A DNA stretch of 13,141 nucleotides from Cytidiella melzeri (GCA_022592445.1 JABYQR010000663.1:1-13141), one strand, 5' to 3'. Shown: positions 1 through 9,223, counted from the stretch's first letter. Notes: a model not told the origin generated them from the letters alone. A program made the numbers and translations.

Positions 1-259
1 GATACGAGATAAAGTCGTCAATTTCATTGGTAATGTGACTAGTAGCACCACTGTCAATGAGCCATTCAACGGTTTCAGTCTCAAACGTGGAATAAAGAGA
101 AACGTTGATGATTTCATTATTGTGCTCGAAGACAGGTTTGGTATCTACTTGAAGATTATTTATAGTCGCTTTGTCTTTGCCTTTGCCTTTGGACTTCTTT
201 CGTTGTCCTCCTTTCTTTCCTTTATTCTCCTTGTTACCCTGCTTGTTGTTGGTAGAAGA
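1..259 (-). CDS. Ty1/copia polyprotein, protease start (partial, runs off the left edge)
   Basis: This is the same reading frame as the gag ORF to its right, continued past a single TGA and open to the window edge. It begins with a Lys/Gly/Asn-rich basic linker of about 45 residues. It then reaches VEWLIDSGATSHIT (minus strand, about 23-67). The DSGAT core is the catalytic signature of the Ty1/copia aspartic protease, and the preceding W-L-I and following S-H fit that family. The protease would cut the Gag-Pol polyprotein. Integrase, reverse transcriptase and RNase H, which follow in copia elements, would lie outside the window. The frame assignment is direct: the DSG codons and the TGA are a multiple of three apart. 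Whether the stop is read through or is a mutation cannot be told from one copy. Confidence 0.85.
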
Positions 260-1063
260 TCATTGCTGATTATTTCCACTACCACAAGACTTGTTCTGGT
301 TAGATTTCCCTTTATCCCAGCGCTGACTCGTAGTATGGTTAGAAAGCCCACACTTGCACTTTTTCTTCGGTAAACGCATGGTCTGCGTAATCCGATTTGC
401 ATTTTTACTGTTTGCACCCTTTTGACGTAACTCTTCCGCAAGTATCTTGGAGATGAGCGTGTCAAACTTAATTTCTTCGGGTTTTGCAACAGTGCCAATG
501 TATGCAGAAATGGCGGTTTCATATGACGTTGGTAAAGCCCACAAAAGAATATGAACTTTAATTTGATCATCAAGGTCTAACCCAGCAGCTTTGGTATCTC
601 CAATATTAGTACGGAAGCCTTGAATTTGTACGTTCACATCCTTAGACTCATCAAAAGTTGAGCTAAGTAGGTTTCTGAACGCAACAGAGCTTGCTAAGAC
701 TGATTTCTTCTCAAAGTCTGTTTTCAATTTCTTCCACACTTCAGAGGCCAAATCCTCTCCTTCAAGATAGGATTGCAAAGTAATGTCAAGGTAAATATTA
801 AAATAAGCTAAAGCGAGTTGGTTCCGAATTTCCCAATCCTTGAGTTTCTTCTTCTCATCAGAAGTGTCAGGAGGTGCAGTAGTCGTACCAGAACCTGAAT
901 CGGTAGCTGCTGCAGGTAAGGTAGGTTTCTTTTTGGTTCCATTCATGATTAACCAAGTGTTTGAATATCTGAACAAGCCAATCATAGTGATGGACCATTT
1001 CTTGTAGTTTGAACCGTCAAAGACGATCATTTGACTACCGCTAATCTTTCCTGGTTCAGCCAT
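260..1063 (-). CDS. Ty1/copia Gag protein
   Basis: This is the Gag part of a Ty1/copia retrotransposon, which forms the virus-like particle and packages element RNA. I place the start at the ATG at 1063 (MAEPGKISG); the frame extends five codons further but without an ATG. The order of features fits copia Gag: an N-terminal FDGSNYKKW motif (F-x-G-x-N-Y-x-x-W) around residues 15-23, then a helical UBN2-type region with SYLEGEDLASEVWKKLK and, later, LLWALPTSYE. A basic tail holds a zinc-knuckle-like CKCGLSNHTTSQRW near residue 238. The knuckle is imperfect: the spacing is C-x-C instead of C-x2-C, and the expected last Cys is Arg (codon CGC). The ORF ends at TGA (262-260), after which the same frame continues into the protease. 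Family call is firm; whether this copy is active is doubtful. Confidence 0.9.
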   Translation of the reverse strand: MAEPGKISGSQMIVFDGSNYKKWSITMIGLFRYSNTWLIMNGTKKKPTLPAAATDSGSGTTTAPPDTSDEKKKLKDWEIRNQLALAYFNIYLDITLQSYLEGEDLASEVWKKLKTDFEKKSVLASSVAFRNLLSSTFDESKDVNVQIQGFRTNIGDTKAAGLDLDDQIKVHILLWALPTSYETAISAYIGTVAKPEEIKFDTLISKILAEELRQKGANSKNANRITQTMRLPKKKCKCGLSNHTTSQRWDKGKSNQNKSCGSGNNQQ

Positions 1064-1079
1064 TATAACCAAAAGCAAT

Positions 1080-1663
1080 CAAGGATCAAGTCGTAGTACG
1101 GAATGTACACTTCAGAGATATGAGGTAATACAGGTGCAATTACAGGTGATGACGTCTGTTTAGAAGTTTCTTCTAGAAGATCTTCAACTTTGAAGATGAG
1201 TCTTATTATTCTTGCTGCTTCAGCAGCTCTGCTTATATACATGTCTGTATCTACTTATGTAAGCGACTACTGTACATGTCTACTTCAGCTATTCTACTGT
1301 ATTACTAAGTGCATGACTCATTGTATGACTAGGCTCAGCACTTGTACCAGAGGCGTACATAATGAGTAAATGACTCATGCTAGTACTTGTCCTCAGATGT
1401 ATGCTTTAGGCATCCTCTGGAGTTGTACTACGTGCTTTCCATGTCATTTCCTATGCTACTAGAACACAGGCGTACATATATGTAGTACTACTACAACCCA
1501 TATCTGTACGTCTCAGCTAATGTGATGGTTACTACTTGAGTTTCCATATACGGCTGCATAATTCCCATATCAAGACTGTGGGAACTCTGCTACCTTAAAG
1601 CGTCCTTGTAATAAGGCGTGGGAAACTACATATCATACCATATTATATTATATAGTTTTAACA
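1080..1663 (-). mobile_element. Probable 5' LTR and leader of the copia element
   Basis: This AT-rich, ORF-free stretch lies directly upstream of the copia gag start, where the 5' LTR and primer-binding site belong. On the minus strand it could begin with TGTTAAAAC (plus 1655-1663) followed by an AT-rich run, a usual copia LTR opening. It contains a good TATA box at 1232-1239. Two possible 3' ends are TTCTAAACA (plus 1157-1165) and GTGTACA (plus 1104-1110); neither could be confirmed, because the second LTR is outside the window. A GGTTAT just before the gag ATG resembles the start of the half-tRNA(iMet) primer site known from Drosophila copia, but the match is short. The motif AGGCGTACAT occurs twice (about 1351 and 1468). 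Confidence 0.6.
1232..1239 (-). promoter_or_regulatory. TATA box in the copia 5' LTR
   Basis: TATATAAG on the minus strand lies about 170 bp upstream of the copia gag ATG, in the expected orientation and place for the LTR promoter. Assignment rests on motif and position only. Confidence 0.5.
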
Positions 1664-1985
1664 ATCCGTCTGACACGTCGTTGGCGATGTGTTTCAGGAT
1701 CCCCGTGCAACTTGCTTTCTCCGCCGAGAGCTCAGAACACCCACATGTACACTGAGAACTTCTACGCAAAGCGACAAAACCAAAACCAAGTTTCAGACAT
1801 TAAAAACAGAGAGGTAACTACACAAAACCATTCTTAACCGAGGAGCAGTGTAAGAATCTAACCATCATGATCCATTAATCCAAGCACACATGAACCGCCA
1901 AGCCACAGCTCAAAACCAATCTACTGGATAACACATAGATCAAGCAACAGTCTGGGGGGGGGGGGGGGGATAAAATATACGCCTA
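1664..1985. other. Non-coding interval between the copia LTR and the DnaJ-like gene
   Basis: I see no supported gene here. It should hold the 3' untranslated region and terminator of the minus-strand DnaJ-like gene. No clear AATAAA is visible on the minus strand. The only conspicuous structure is the homopolymer run at 1954-1969. Confidence 0.6.
1954..1969. repeat. 16-base G homopolymer (C16 on the DnaJ gene strand)
   Basis: Sixteen consecutive G on the plus strand start 16 bases beyond the stop codon of the DnaJ-like gene. On that gene's mRNA this would be a C16 tract early in the 3' UTR. The exact length should be treated with caution, since homopolymers are error-prone in sequencing and variable between strains. 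Confidence 0.9.
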
Positions 1986-4430
1986 TCATGCCCTAACGGT
2001 AGGATGGTCAGAATTCTCGTCCAGGACCGTGACAGGCGGGTCCGCAGCAGTCTCACTCGGCGCTTTATGGTCCGCCGCCGCAGCGTCCGATGCAGCAGTA
2101 GAAGGTTTACCCTCTTTGCCACTGGGACTAGCAGCAACCTTAGGCTGTTTGTCTCTGAGCTCTGCAGCTTTACGCGCCTTTGCCGCCGCTTTGGCCTGGG
2201 CTTGGAGTTCTTGGTGTTTTGACTTCCCGGACGCTGCCTCCGCTACCATTCTAGTGAGAATAGAGAGAGGGAGAGAGAGGTTGGTCTCCGGCTGAGCCTT
2301 CCGTAGCAATGTTGCAGAGGATAAGTCAGGCTCACCGTTCTAGCTGTCGACGTTCCTCGTCTGTTTCATCTGGTACAGTGCTCTTAAAGACCGCACCGAC
2401 GAGTAGGAGACCCTACGTAAACAAATTTAAGTCAAAAGTACCACGACGCGCACACGTCAAGACGTACCCTAGCTCGTAAAAGCAGAGTTTTGTCACTCGC
2501 TGATGGATCCTTCAACACCTTATCGACGACCTGCAACAGAAATTCATACGTTAATGCTCCCTGACGGCGAGGCGTGTCATTTACCTCTCGCAGCACATTG
2601 ACCACCTCGAAACGAGTCCCTCTCCACGAAGCTAGCATTATCTGACGCAAAGAGTACAAAGTGAGAACTCACGAGCTGATGCGATGCTCATAAAAACGGA
2701 CATACCCGTCCAGTCATATCCTCCTCCAGAGCACGTAGTTCTGCTTCATCAATCTCACCCTTGCTCGCAGCCCGCTCCATCTCCTGCAACAAGCTATGAG
2801 AATTCAATTTCGTGTTAGAGAGCGATGGGATACATACGTTCATTATTTGCTGCACGCTGACTCTGAGTCCGTTCGTTCGAGGTCAGTATCAGCCATGGAA
2901 TAGCCATCAAGCATACTCACGCGCTACCAAGAACGCCATACATTTCCTTCACCAACGTCCCTTTTTCTTTCAGTCTTGAAAAGAACCCAGGACTAAAATA
3001 GGGGGCGGTTCAAAAACCGGACGGTGTGGATGACATTTTAGCGCGAGAACATACATGCCAAGGAATTTTCTCGACTTCATAAACGTCGTCGCCTTCATAA
3101 TATAGACATTTCCAATCGTCTGTAAGAGCTAAAAAACGACGAACATGGAAACGTTAGGGGAATTTGAAGCAATAAGCAGTAGTAAGCTTCCGACTTACCT
3201 CGACACCGAAGCTCTCCAGCTTCAAATCGTCCGCCTCTCGCCTCATCTTCTCCTCAAACAGCTTCGTCTCCTGGTCGTCAGGCGCACCCGGGTTTTTCGC
3301 CTCCACAAATGGCCGCAGACGATCGATGAGCTTCTTATGCAGCTGCTCCACTCGTTCCTCCATATTCTTCTTTCGCTCGACTTCCAGCTCTTGCAGCTTC
3401 TGCTTCTGCTCCGGGGTCAGTTTCGCACGCTTGTCCTTCTTGTCCTTCTGCGACCGTTCTTGCAGATGCTTATCCTCTCCGTGTTCGCCTGTCGGGGTGT
3501 GCGCCGGAGAGGGTGTCATCGCGCCAGCATGAGCAGCCGATGTTCTGGATGACTCGGCAGTCGGAGCGTGTAGCGAGGACGCAGAGGACTCTGTGGGTCC
3601 ACCCGGTGCTGCTGCTGCTGTGGTTGAGGCAGCCTCGCTAGTAACTGCCGACGGTTGAGCTGAGGTAACGCCTCCTCCGTTGTAATTGTCATTCATGTCC
3701 TTCTCGAGCTCCGTCTTCTCCTCGTCCGTCATCATCGTCGTCGCCACGGACGTCATCTCCTTCATGAGCGAAATCTCCCCAATCTGTGAAACAAAGACGG
3801 AGGCATGAGAATATGAGTGTGAAGCAAGATCGGCACCGATTGGTTCAAACGCACGTAGTCTTGGAATCGCTCGCCGCCAAACACGTTCGCAAAGAACCCT
3901 GCGGCGTCGTCTACCCCAACACCGCCCTCCTTCTCCATCATTTTTGCCCCATTCTTGTCGTACACCGCCCGGAGGTTCTGTCACGAATTATGAATGAGAA
4001 AACCGGCACGACTGTCGGGACGGAAATGGGTGTTCTCTTACTGGATCCGAAAGAACCTGGTACGCTTTGCTGCTCGAAGCATTAGAGACGAGCCGGATGG
4101 ATACAAGAGCAACAAACGCAAGCTGGAGATGCACCTGATGTCCTTGAATTTCTCTTCAGCCTCAGGAGACGGGTTCTTGTCTGGGTGGAACTGCGAAACG
4201 AGGGTAACAAGTGTACATCAGAGGACTCCCCTAGGGTGGCTGCGGAGAGAGCAAGCCCGACCTTAATCGCCTGTTTGCGGTACGCCTTCTTCAAATCAGT
4301 CTCGTTCACATCTGGCTGGACACCAAGCTGGAATGAAAGGGCCATCGTAGGACTCATCAGCATTCGTGTTCCCCCCATTTCCGCCCAACAGACATACCCA
4401 ATCGTAGTACTCTGTTTCCACCGGTGCCAT
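1986..4430 (-). CDS. DnaJ-like co-chaperone with J domain and DnaJ-X domain (14 exons, 531 aa)
   Basis: A type III Hsp40 of the fungal Caj1/Djp1 kind. Such proteins stimulate Hsp70 ATPase through the HPD loop; yeast Djp1 helps peroxisomal and mitochondrial precursor targeting. Exons on the minus strand: 4398-4430, 4262-4327, 4135-4190, 4042-4069, 3855-3977, 3199-3783, 3055-3128, 2921-2992, 2838-2856, 2706-2783, 2585-2641, 2468-2530, 2336-2412, 1986-2250. They sum to 1596 nt with every phase consistent. Start: ATG at 4430, MAPVETEYYDWLGV. The J domain spans residues 8 to about 72, with FHPDKNP at 34-40. Residues about 130-210 are Ser/Ala/Pro-rich, followed by a charged coiled coil (about 213-252). 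The DnaJ-X domain runs about 253-445 (FGVELLQTIGNVY, FLGIPGFFSRLKEKG, SWRGTRFEV, VGAVFKSTVPDE). The tail is Ala/Lys-rich and disordered. All introns are GT...AG, 54-85 nt; intron 2 has a weak donor (GTCGGG). No G/F-rich or zinc-finger region is seen, which fits type III. No membrane segment. The orthologue within the Caj1/Djp1 group is not determined. Confidence 0.93.
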
Positions 4431-4838
4431 ATTAAAGCAAGGTTAATGTATGATCTTTATTCGAGAGGTAGATGCTACGGTTCTCTGCAGCCTGGGATGG
4501 TCGTACACCGGGACGAGGCGGAAAATGGGGATGATGATGAGTGTGAAGGAGGTGATGGCGAAAGAAAGTTGCTTTCGCGGCATTGCCGTCCCTGGAACCA
4601 ATTCTCGGCTGCGCATAATGCCGAAAGCGTCTCAAACGAGCCACTGCTTCTGAAAAGTGAAAAGCTCGAATAGAATGTATAGAATGTGCAGTATGTATGT
4701 ATGTGTAGCTAGATACTAGATAATCCAATAAAGATAGCAGTGCAGGTCTAGACGGGTGAGCACAACGAATTCAGCTAAGGATTACGAAAGAGAAGCCCGC
4801 CAATGTACGCACATCCCTAACCACGCGCAGAAAACTGG
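4431..4838. other. Intergenic region upstream of the DnaJ-like gene
   Basis: This 408-bp gap lies between two minus-strand genes. It should hold the promoter of the DnaJ-like gene and the 3' end of the unknown Ser/Pro-rich gene. A short GTAT microsatellite (about 4691-4704) and a CCAATAAA sequence on the plus strand (about 4725) are visible. Reading frames across it show no family resemblance or convincing coding character. No RNA gene was recognised. Confidence 0.55.
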
Positions 4839-5774
4839 TCAGGAGTCGTCTTCGCCTCCTCTCGCTGAGGAAGAGAATCGCACCATCTTCCGAGGGGTCA
4901 ACTCCGCATACCGAGTATTATTTGAAGTAGCAGTGCTCGTGGACACGACAGATGACACAGAATTCTTCCGCATCGGCTGCAATAGACGGAACATGCTGGA
5001 CTGCAGCCGGGATGCAAAACTAGTCGGTTGTGTGGGGTTACTTCGGTTTGAGCGAGGGGTTGAAAGCGCATTCATGGATGACAAGGAAGTGTGGGAGTCG
5101 GTTGGTGTTAGGGGGGATGATGTTGAGCGTAGCGATGATGTTGTCCCAAGGGCGGTGCTCGGCTTCTTCAGTGCAGAGCGTTGGGGCGATGACTGCAGCT
5201 GGATGACTGTGGCCGGCGCGGAGTCTCGCCGTCGGTGAGTAGGGCGCATTGGGAGGGTTGGAGACAGCAGATCAGGTTGCCGCGCGCGGGGACTGTACGC
5301 TTTGGAGGAGCCTAAGTGTGGTGTCCGCGACATGTGCAGCCCCATAGCGATCTGCTCTATGGTAGGAATGGCGAGAGGGCGGCTGAAGAAGTCGTCACGC
5401 GACGACGATGGGGAAAGGCTCTCTTCTGGCGTCGAGTACATGCCTACCGTCTGTCCGTGGGGAGCAAAATGAGCTGCTCGTAACATCGCCTAGCTGCGCG
5501 TACTCACCGACATGCCCACCTGGTGCTTCTTCCCTACAGCACTGTGCGAGATTGACCTTCGCATGCTGCTCATGATTGAGGTCACTCTAGAGGTGCTAGA
5601 CGAACGTGAGCTCTCCCCGAGCAGAGGGAGGGGGGTGGTCTTTGCGTTATGGAGGTCGTATGACGTGCCAGGGAGCATCCGGAGCTGCGGGCGACCGCGT
5701 GAGCGGGCAGTGTTCTGAGGTGGAGCAGTCTGTGGTCGTACATGGCGGCGACTCATAGGTCGAATGTCGTCCAT
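4839..5774 (-). CDS. Uncharacterised Ser/Pro/Arg-rich protein (2 exons, 292 aa)
   Basis: I do not recognise the function. Exons are 5508-5774 and 4839-5450, joined over a 57-nt intron with GTGAGT donor and CAG acceptor in phase 0 (...VGMS | TVGMYST...). I chose the ATG at 5774 because its context (CACAATGG) is good; an in-frame ATG at 5870 is the alternative. The protein is predicted to be disordered, rich in Ser, Pro and Arg with many S/T-P sites, and has no signal peptide or membrane helix. The least simple segment is PTIEQIAMGLHMSRTPHL (about residues 128-145), which looks like a folded or binding motif. Further on come a possible basophilic kinase site (RRRDSAP) and RSALKKPS. It ends in a basic stretch (TPRKMVRFSSSARGG) and an acidic EDDS. 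It lies in tandem with the DnaJ-like gene and only about 200 bp from the start of a divergent LINE. Confidence 0.75.
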
Positions 5775-8478
5775 TGTGCGCGCGTCGCTGTTGTCTATAG
5801 CGATGAGCAGGATAGGTTGAAGAAGTTTGTGTACAACCCCGCGACGCCCAACAAATGCCCAGTGCATTGAGCGTCTACTGGAGTTATTACACGTGACAAA
5901 TTGCAGGCCCGATTTGGAGTTTTGAATGTTCGTCACAACATCCTCTCTTGTACCGGTACCACCACCATCGAAGACAGACGCCCATGACTACTCCTTCGAA
6001 TCTCGACGTACCTATGGCGACAGCAGTGCGAACGAAGTCCAGCTCACCTACAGCTGGACCTGTTCGGAGAGAGGGCTCTGTGGAGCCCTTTGAACCATAC
6101 GGGGGCAGACCTAAAAAGTCTGCTCCCAGATCTTTGACCTCGAAAGAGGCCCCTGCCTTGCAGGACCCCGAAGTCTCTAGTGGTGCAACTGCTAGAGACC
6201 TCAAACCAATCCCTGAGGGTTCCACCGCCCCTGCGCATAGCTCGGGTGCTGGCTCGCACGGGACTCAACTTCATGCCCCCCCGACGTATGCGACTATTGT
6301 CCAGACGTCGCAGGCGAATGAGGTGCCGCTGCAGGTAAGCATACGCACCCCCCAACTATCCATCGATCCACGTGCCTGTCATCTGATGGGCACGAGGATT
6401 TACTTCGCGCAATATGGGACTGCGCTTACATTCGTGTTTCGAATTCAGATTCCGACATCGACCCAGGCTGTTCCAGCCGGGTCTAATCCTTTCCAAGGGC
6501 GAACGCACACCAGTGAGCCCGAGGACAGAAACCAATCGCAGCGAACCGAGGAAGGATCTATCCTTCACGCATTCGTGTGCAGAGGCGAGAACGCAGTGGG
6601 TGACATCCTGGATCGTGTCATTGAGTCGTTCGACAACATCGCGATGGCGGCCCCTAGTTGGGACCCGTCTGGCGCGTTCTTTGCAGAGCTGCCTGTAGGT
6701 AGGCGGGAATTCGCTCGTAATCGCATCGTGGGTCTGTTACAGATGGTGACAGACCATTTCGAGGCGTACTTCCGGAAGTGGGACCCTGCTTCCCCTTCTC
6801 TCCTCATTGCGTCTACTCAGGCGCACAGACACATCGAGGCTTCAACGTTTATCCGGGGCACGGTGTCCGAGATGGCTTCCAGCGTCAGTCAGATTCGCTC
6901 TGACATGGCCAAGCTGCGTAGTGAGCGGAGGCTCAGGTTCCAACAGGAACATATGGAGGTGGACGACGAGGCTTTGCCGTCGTATGCCCGCCCGACAAAA
7001 GCGTCTGCAGCCAAGGGACCTGGTCCCAAGGCCAAAAAGACGCTCGACTCGATTTGTGTTGCTCCCGGTCGTGCCTCTCGTAGAGAGCGTGGCGGCGCGG
7101 TAAGTGATGCGATGACTTCTGCGGACGAGGGTGGTGTTGCCTCCGAAGCTGAAGAGATTATGACACCGGGAGCCCGAAAGAGCTACGCCGATGCCACCAA
7201 AGCGAAGGGAAAGGATAAGGCGCCAGCCAAGTCTCCGTTCGAGGGCATGCACCCATCCGTCGCGTTGAGTCATCGTCAACGCCAAGCAGCGGCTGCTAAG
7301 AAGGCGGCTGCTTCTGCTTCCATTTCAACGAATGCTCCTCCTGCTGCGGCGGGAGAGACAAGTCTTGGCAAGCGTCCGCGTGCGGACTCCACTCACACCA
7401 CGGAGCGCCCTGACACTCCATCTACCGCAGCCCCGCCAGCGAAGAAGCTTCGGACTGCTGACGACTGGTTCAAGTCGCTCTCGGTGGAGATGATCAACAA
7501 CTTCGCCCTGGGATTACGAGTCTTGGGCCCTACAGCCGTTGACTTTAGCATCGACCAGATCCTAGCGACTGGTCAACGAATGGGCTCCTTCGGTTTCCCA
7601 ATCGAGGTGTCCTCCCAATCTGTCCCCCCCCTCCTCCTGCTCCGGCGAACCCCCCTGCAAATGCTTCGGCAGGACAGGGTGCGAGTACCCCGGCAGCACG
7701 AGACAAAGGAAAGGGGAAAATCGTTGTTCCAGGCACCCACCCTGCGAGTGATACCAAGCCAGATGCGAGAGCAAATCTCGTACGTGAGCCTAAGCCTAAG
7801 GCCCCCGTTGTCCATGCCCCCCGGCCTCCAGAGTCTAAGACTACGGTGGTGATTACGTTCCACCAGTCTGCTGACGAGGGGTCGATCCGCAAGGAAGAGG
7901 AAGTTCGAGCCATTGTGGCCCGACTTTATCATAGCTGGCAGCTTGCTGAGCACGGAAAGAAGGGAGGTGCGACGACCACCCTCCAACCGAAACTGAATCC
8001 TGTTATCAGGGTGAAGTGGGACGAGAAACGGCGAAACCAGCTGCAGTTGGCTTTCCAAGTGCGTCCCGAACTCAGCTTCGTGAATTGGCTCGAAGACGTC
8101 TGGACGAAGATGACCACTGAGGATCTCGCTGGTTATCCCCTGTCCTCCTCATACCCTCCTGTCCTCTTGGTACATATGTACACGTCGATGGCGGAACTCG
8201 TGATCCAGGCTTGCCCAAGCAAGGATCTATCAATTCAGGATATCTTCGCGGAAATGTCGAGGAACAATCCTGAGGTTTTCCAGCACCTGGTCCCGTCGAA
8301 CTACACCCCTGTCGCGTTCTGGGGTGCTGGTCATAGGAAAGGCTCTCCAGGGCCCCTCCATATCTTCGCGTATGACGTTGGCGGCGAGGTCGCCCAACGC
8401 CTCATCCAGGAGAGAGTTACCATCGGCTCGAAAAAGTGCTCTTTAGTACTTGCTCAGTCGACGGCTCGTGTTGCGATG

Positions 8479-8709
8479 TGCACTCACTGCCATCGTATTG
8501 GACACTGGAGGGACCAGTGCAAAAACGGAGTGTTCGAATGGTGCAAGGTCTGCCCAGCGAACCACAGGACGGAGGACCATAATGAGGTTGCTCCTTGCTG
8601 TATCCCCACAAGGGAGAGGCTTCAGACAGAAACGTGGCCGTGTCCGAACGAACACTGGATCTGTGCAAATTGTGGTAAGACTGGCCACGGACATTACTCG
8701 AATAGATGC
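8479..8709 (+). other. Zinc-knuckle array in LINE ORF1
   Basis: Three cysteine/histidine clusters follow one another: C-x2-C-x4-H-x4-C (8479-8520), C-x2-C-x3-H-x4-H (8542-8580), and C-x2-C-x4-H-x6-C (8662-8709; a second His allows an x6-H-x4 reading). This order of a classic knuckle, a CCHH variant and a third knuckle is usual in ORF1 of Tad1, R1 and jockey-like LINEs, where it binds nucleic acid. All metal ligands are intact. Confidence 0.85.
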
Positions 8710-8724
8710 TCGAGGTACTCGAAG

Positions 8725-8729
8725 CGGGG
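8725..8729 (+). repeat. Left target-site duplication of the solo LTR (CGGGG)
   Basis: The five bases CGGGG directly before the LTR's TGTCAC start are repeated exactly after its TGACA end at 9224-9228. Five bases is the normal target duplication for Ty3/gypsy and many copia integrases. Confidence 0.9.
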
Positions 8730-8823
8730 TGTCACGAACATGCACACTTTTTCCCTTTCTTTTCCTTTTAATTTCTTTATCTTATCTTATCGATGGTACA
8801 TGGCTACTGCATGTGATCAAGTG

Positions 8824-8845
8824 CATGTGACAGACTGGTCACATG
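8824..8845 (+). repeat. 8-bp inverted repeat in the U3 region of the solo LTR
   Basis: CATGTGAC and GTCACATG form a perfect 8-bp inverted repeat around a 6-nt spacer, upstream of the TATA box. Its place in U3 would suit a binding site for a dimeric transcription factor. CATGTGA is also repeated nearby (about 8810). A directly repeated GGAACATTGT (8861-8880) follows. Confidence 0.6.
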
Positions 8846-8964
8846 ATCATAGAAGGTGCTGGAACATTGTGGAACATTGTAGAACATCGCACCATAGCAC
8901 ACCATACGTTCCCACGGCAGTGTTAGGAGTACAGACCCGGTACCAGGGGTCCTTGTCTGAGATG

Positions 8965-8972
8965 TATATAAA
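8965..8972 (+). promoter_or_regulatory. TATA box of the solo LTR
   Basis: TATATAAA in the middle of the solo LTR, followed by CCCACCC. It lies 236 bp from the LTR start, as expected for an LTR promoter, and would drive transcription into the remaining part of LINE ORF1. Confidence 0.6.
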
Positions 8973-8987
8973 CCCACCCTGTAGCTC

Positions 8988-9023
8988 CCTAAAGACCTCA
9001 GATTCTACCTCCTGGTCTTTAGG
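8988..9023 (+). repeat. Hairpin just downstream of the LTR TATA box
   Basis: CCTAAAGACC (8988-8997) and GGTCTTTAGG (9014-9023) are perfect 10-bp complements with a 16-nt loop. The hairpin starts about 16 bp after the TATA box, so it falls at or just behind the expected transcription start, in the R/leader part of the LTR. The right arm, as CCTGGTCTTTAG (9011-9022), is repeated at 9066-9077, which allows an alternative pairing. Confidence 0.7.
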
Positions 9024-9223
9024 TGACGTTCACCTTGTACTAGTCTCACCACTGTGCTAATATATCCTGGTCTTTAGCTCATCGTTAGCTGCTCCCTCGT
9101 TGTCGTCTCTTCCCCTTTTCATCATCATTACCCCTGTCGTCATCGTCCACGCGAGTTCGCTCGTCGTTCCTTCCCCGTCGTCACTTCCTCGCTCTTCATA
9201 AGAGTTTGGTTGTGTTCTTGACA

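Larger units (their letters stand above)
8730..9223 (+). mobile_element. Solo LTR inserted in LINE ORF1 (494 bp)
   Basis: The element starts TGTCACGAACA and ends TGTTCTTGACA, so its termini are inverted repeats (10 of 11 positions match) with canonical TG...CA ends. It is flanked by the perfect 5-bp duplication CGGGG. Its removal with one duplication copy restores the ORF1 frame (..RYSKRG/DKAYMQG..), which proves insertion into an existing ORF1. A TATA box at 8965-8972 gives the plus orientation, with about 250 bp of R/U5 behind it. No internal retroelement sequence remains, so it is a solo LTR, presumably from LTR-LTR recombination. Ty3/gypsy origin is likely from the ends and duplication length, but is not proven; it is not obviously similar to the LTR at 11930-12668. 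Confidence 0.93.

Noticed and set aside
1061..1075. Primer-binding site of the copia element
   Set aside because: Only GGTTAT matches the half-tRNA(iMet) primer pattern, and it is not next to a clear LTR end, so I did not list it as a feature.
3145..3552. Plus-strand open frame across exon 6 of the DnaJ-like gene
   Set aside because: It is the Leu/Arg-rich mirror of the charged coiled-coil exon and has no independent support.
4185..4673. Plus-strand open frame over the first exons of the DnaJ-like gene
   Set aside because: The opposite strand carries a fully consistent J domain with proper splice sites, so this frame is a shadow.
4756..5238. Plus-strand open frame opposite exon 2 of the unknown gene
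   Set aside because: The minus frame is longer, joins a second exon over a good intron and contains a non-random motif; the plus frame lacks an ATG at its 5' end and has no family resemblance.
6335..6448. Intron-like GTAAGC...CAG segment inside LINE ORF1
   Set aside because: It is 114 nt and fully in frame without a stop, and LINEs move through RNA, so introns are not expected. I read it as coding.
6842..7285. Long open frame on the minus strand opposite LINE ORF1
   Set aside because: Its composition is Arg/Leu-rich with no family resemblance, as expected for the antisense of GC-rich ORF1 coding.
8730..9060. Apparent C-terminal extension of ORF1 after the zinc knuckles
   Set aside because: This part (MHTFSLSFPFN...) is translated LTR sequence. 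The real ORF1 end lies beyond the LTR at 9224-9586.
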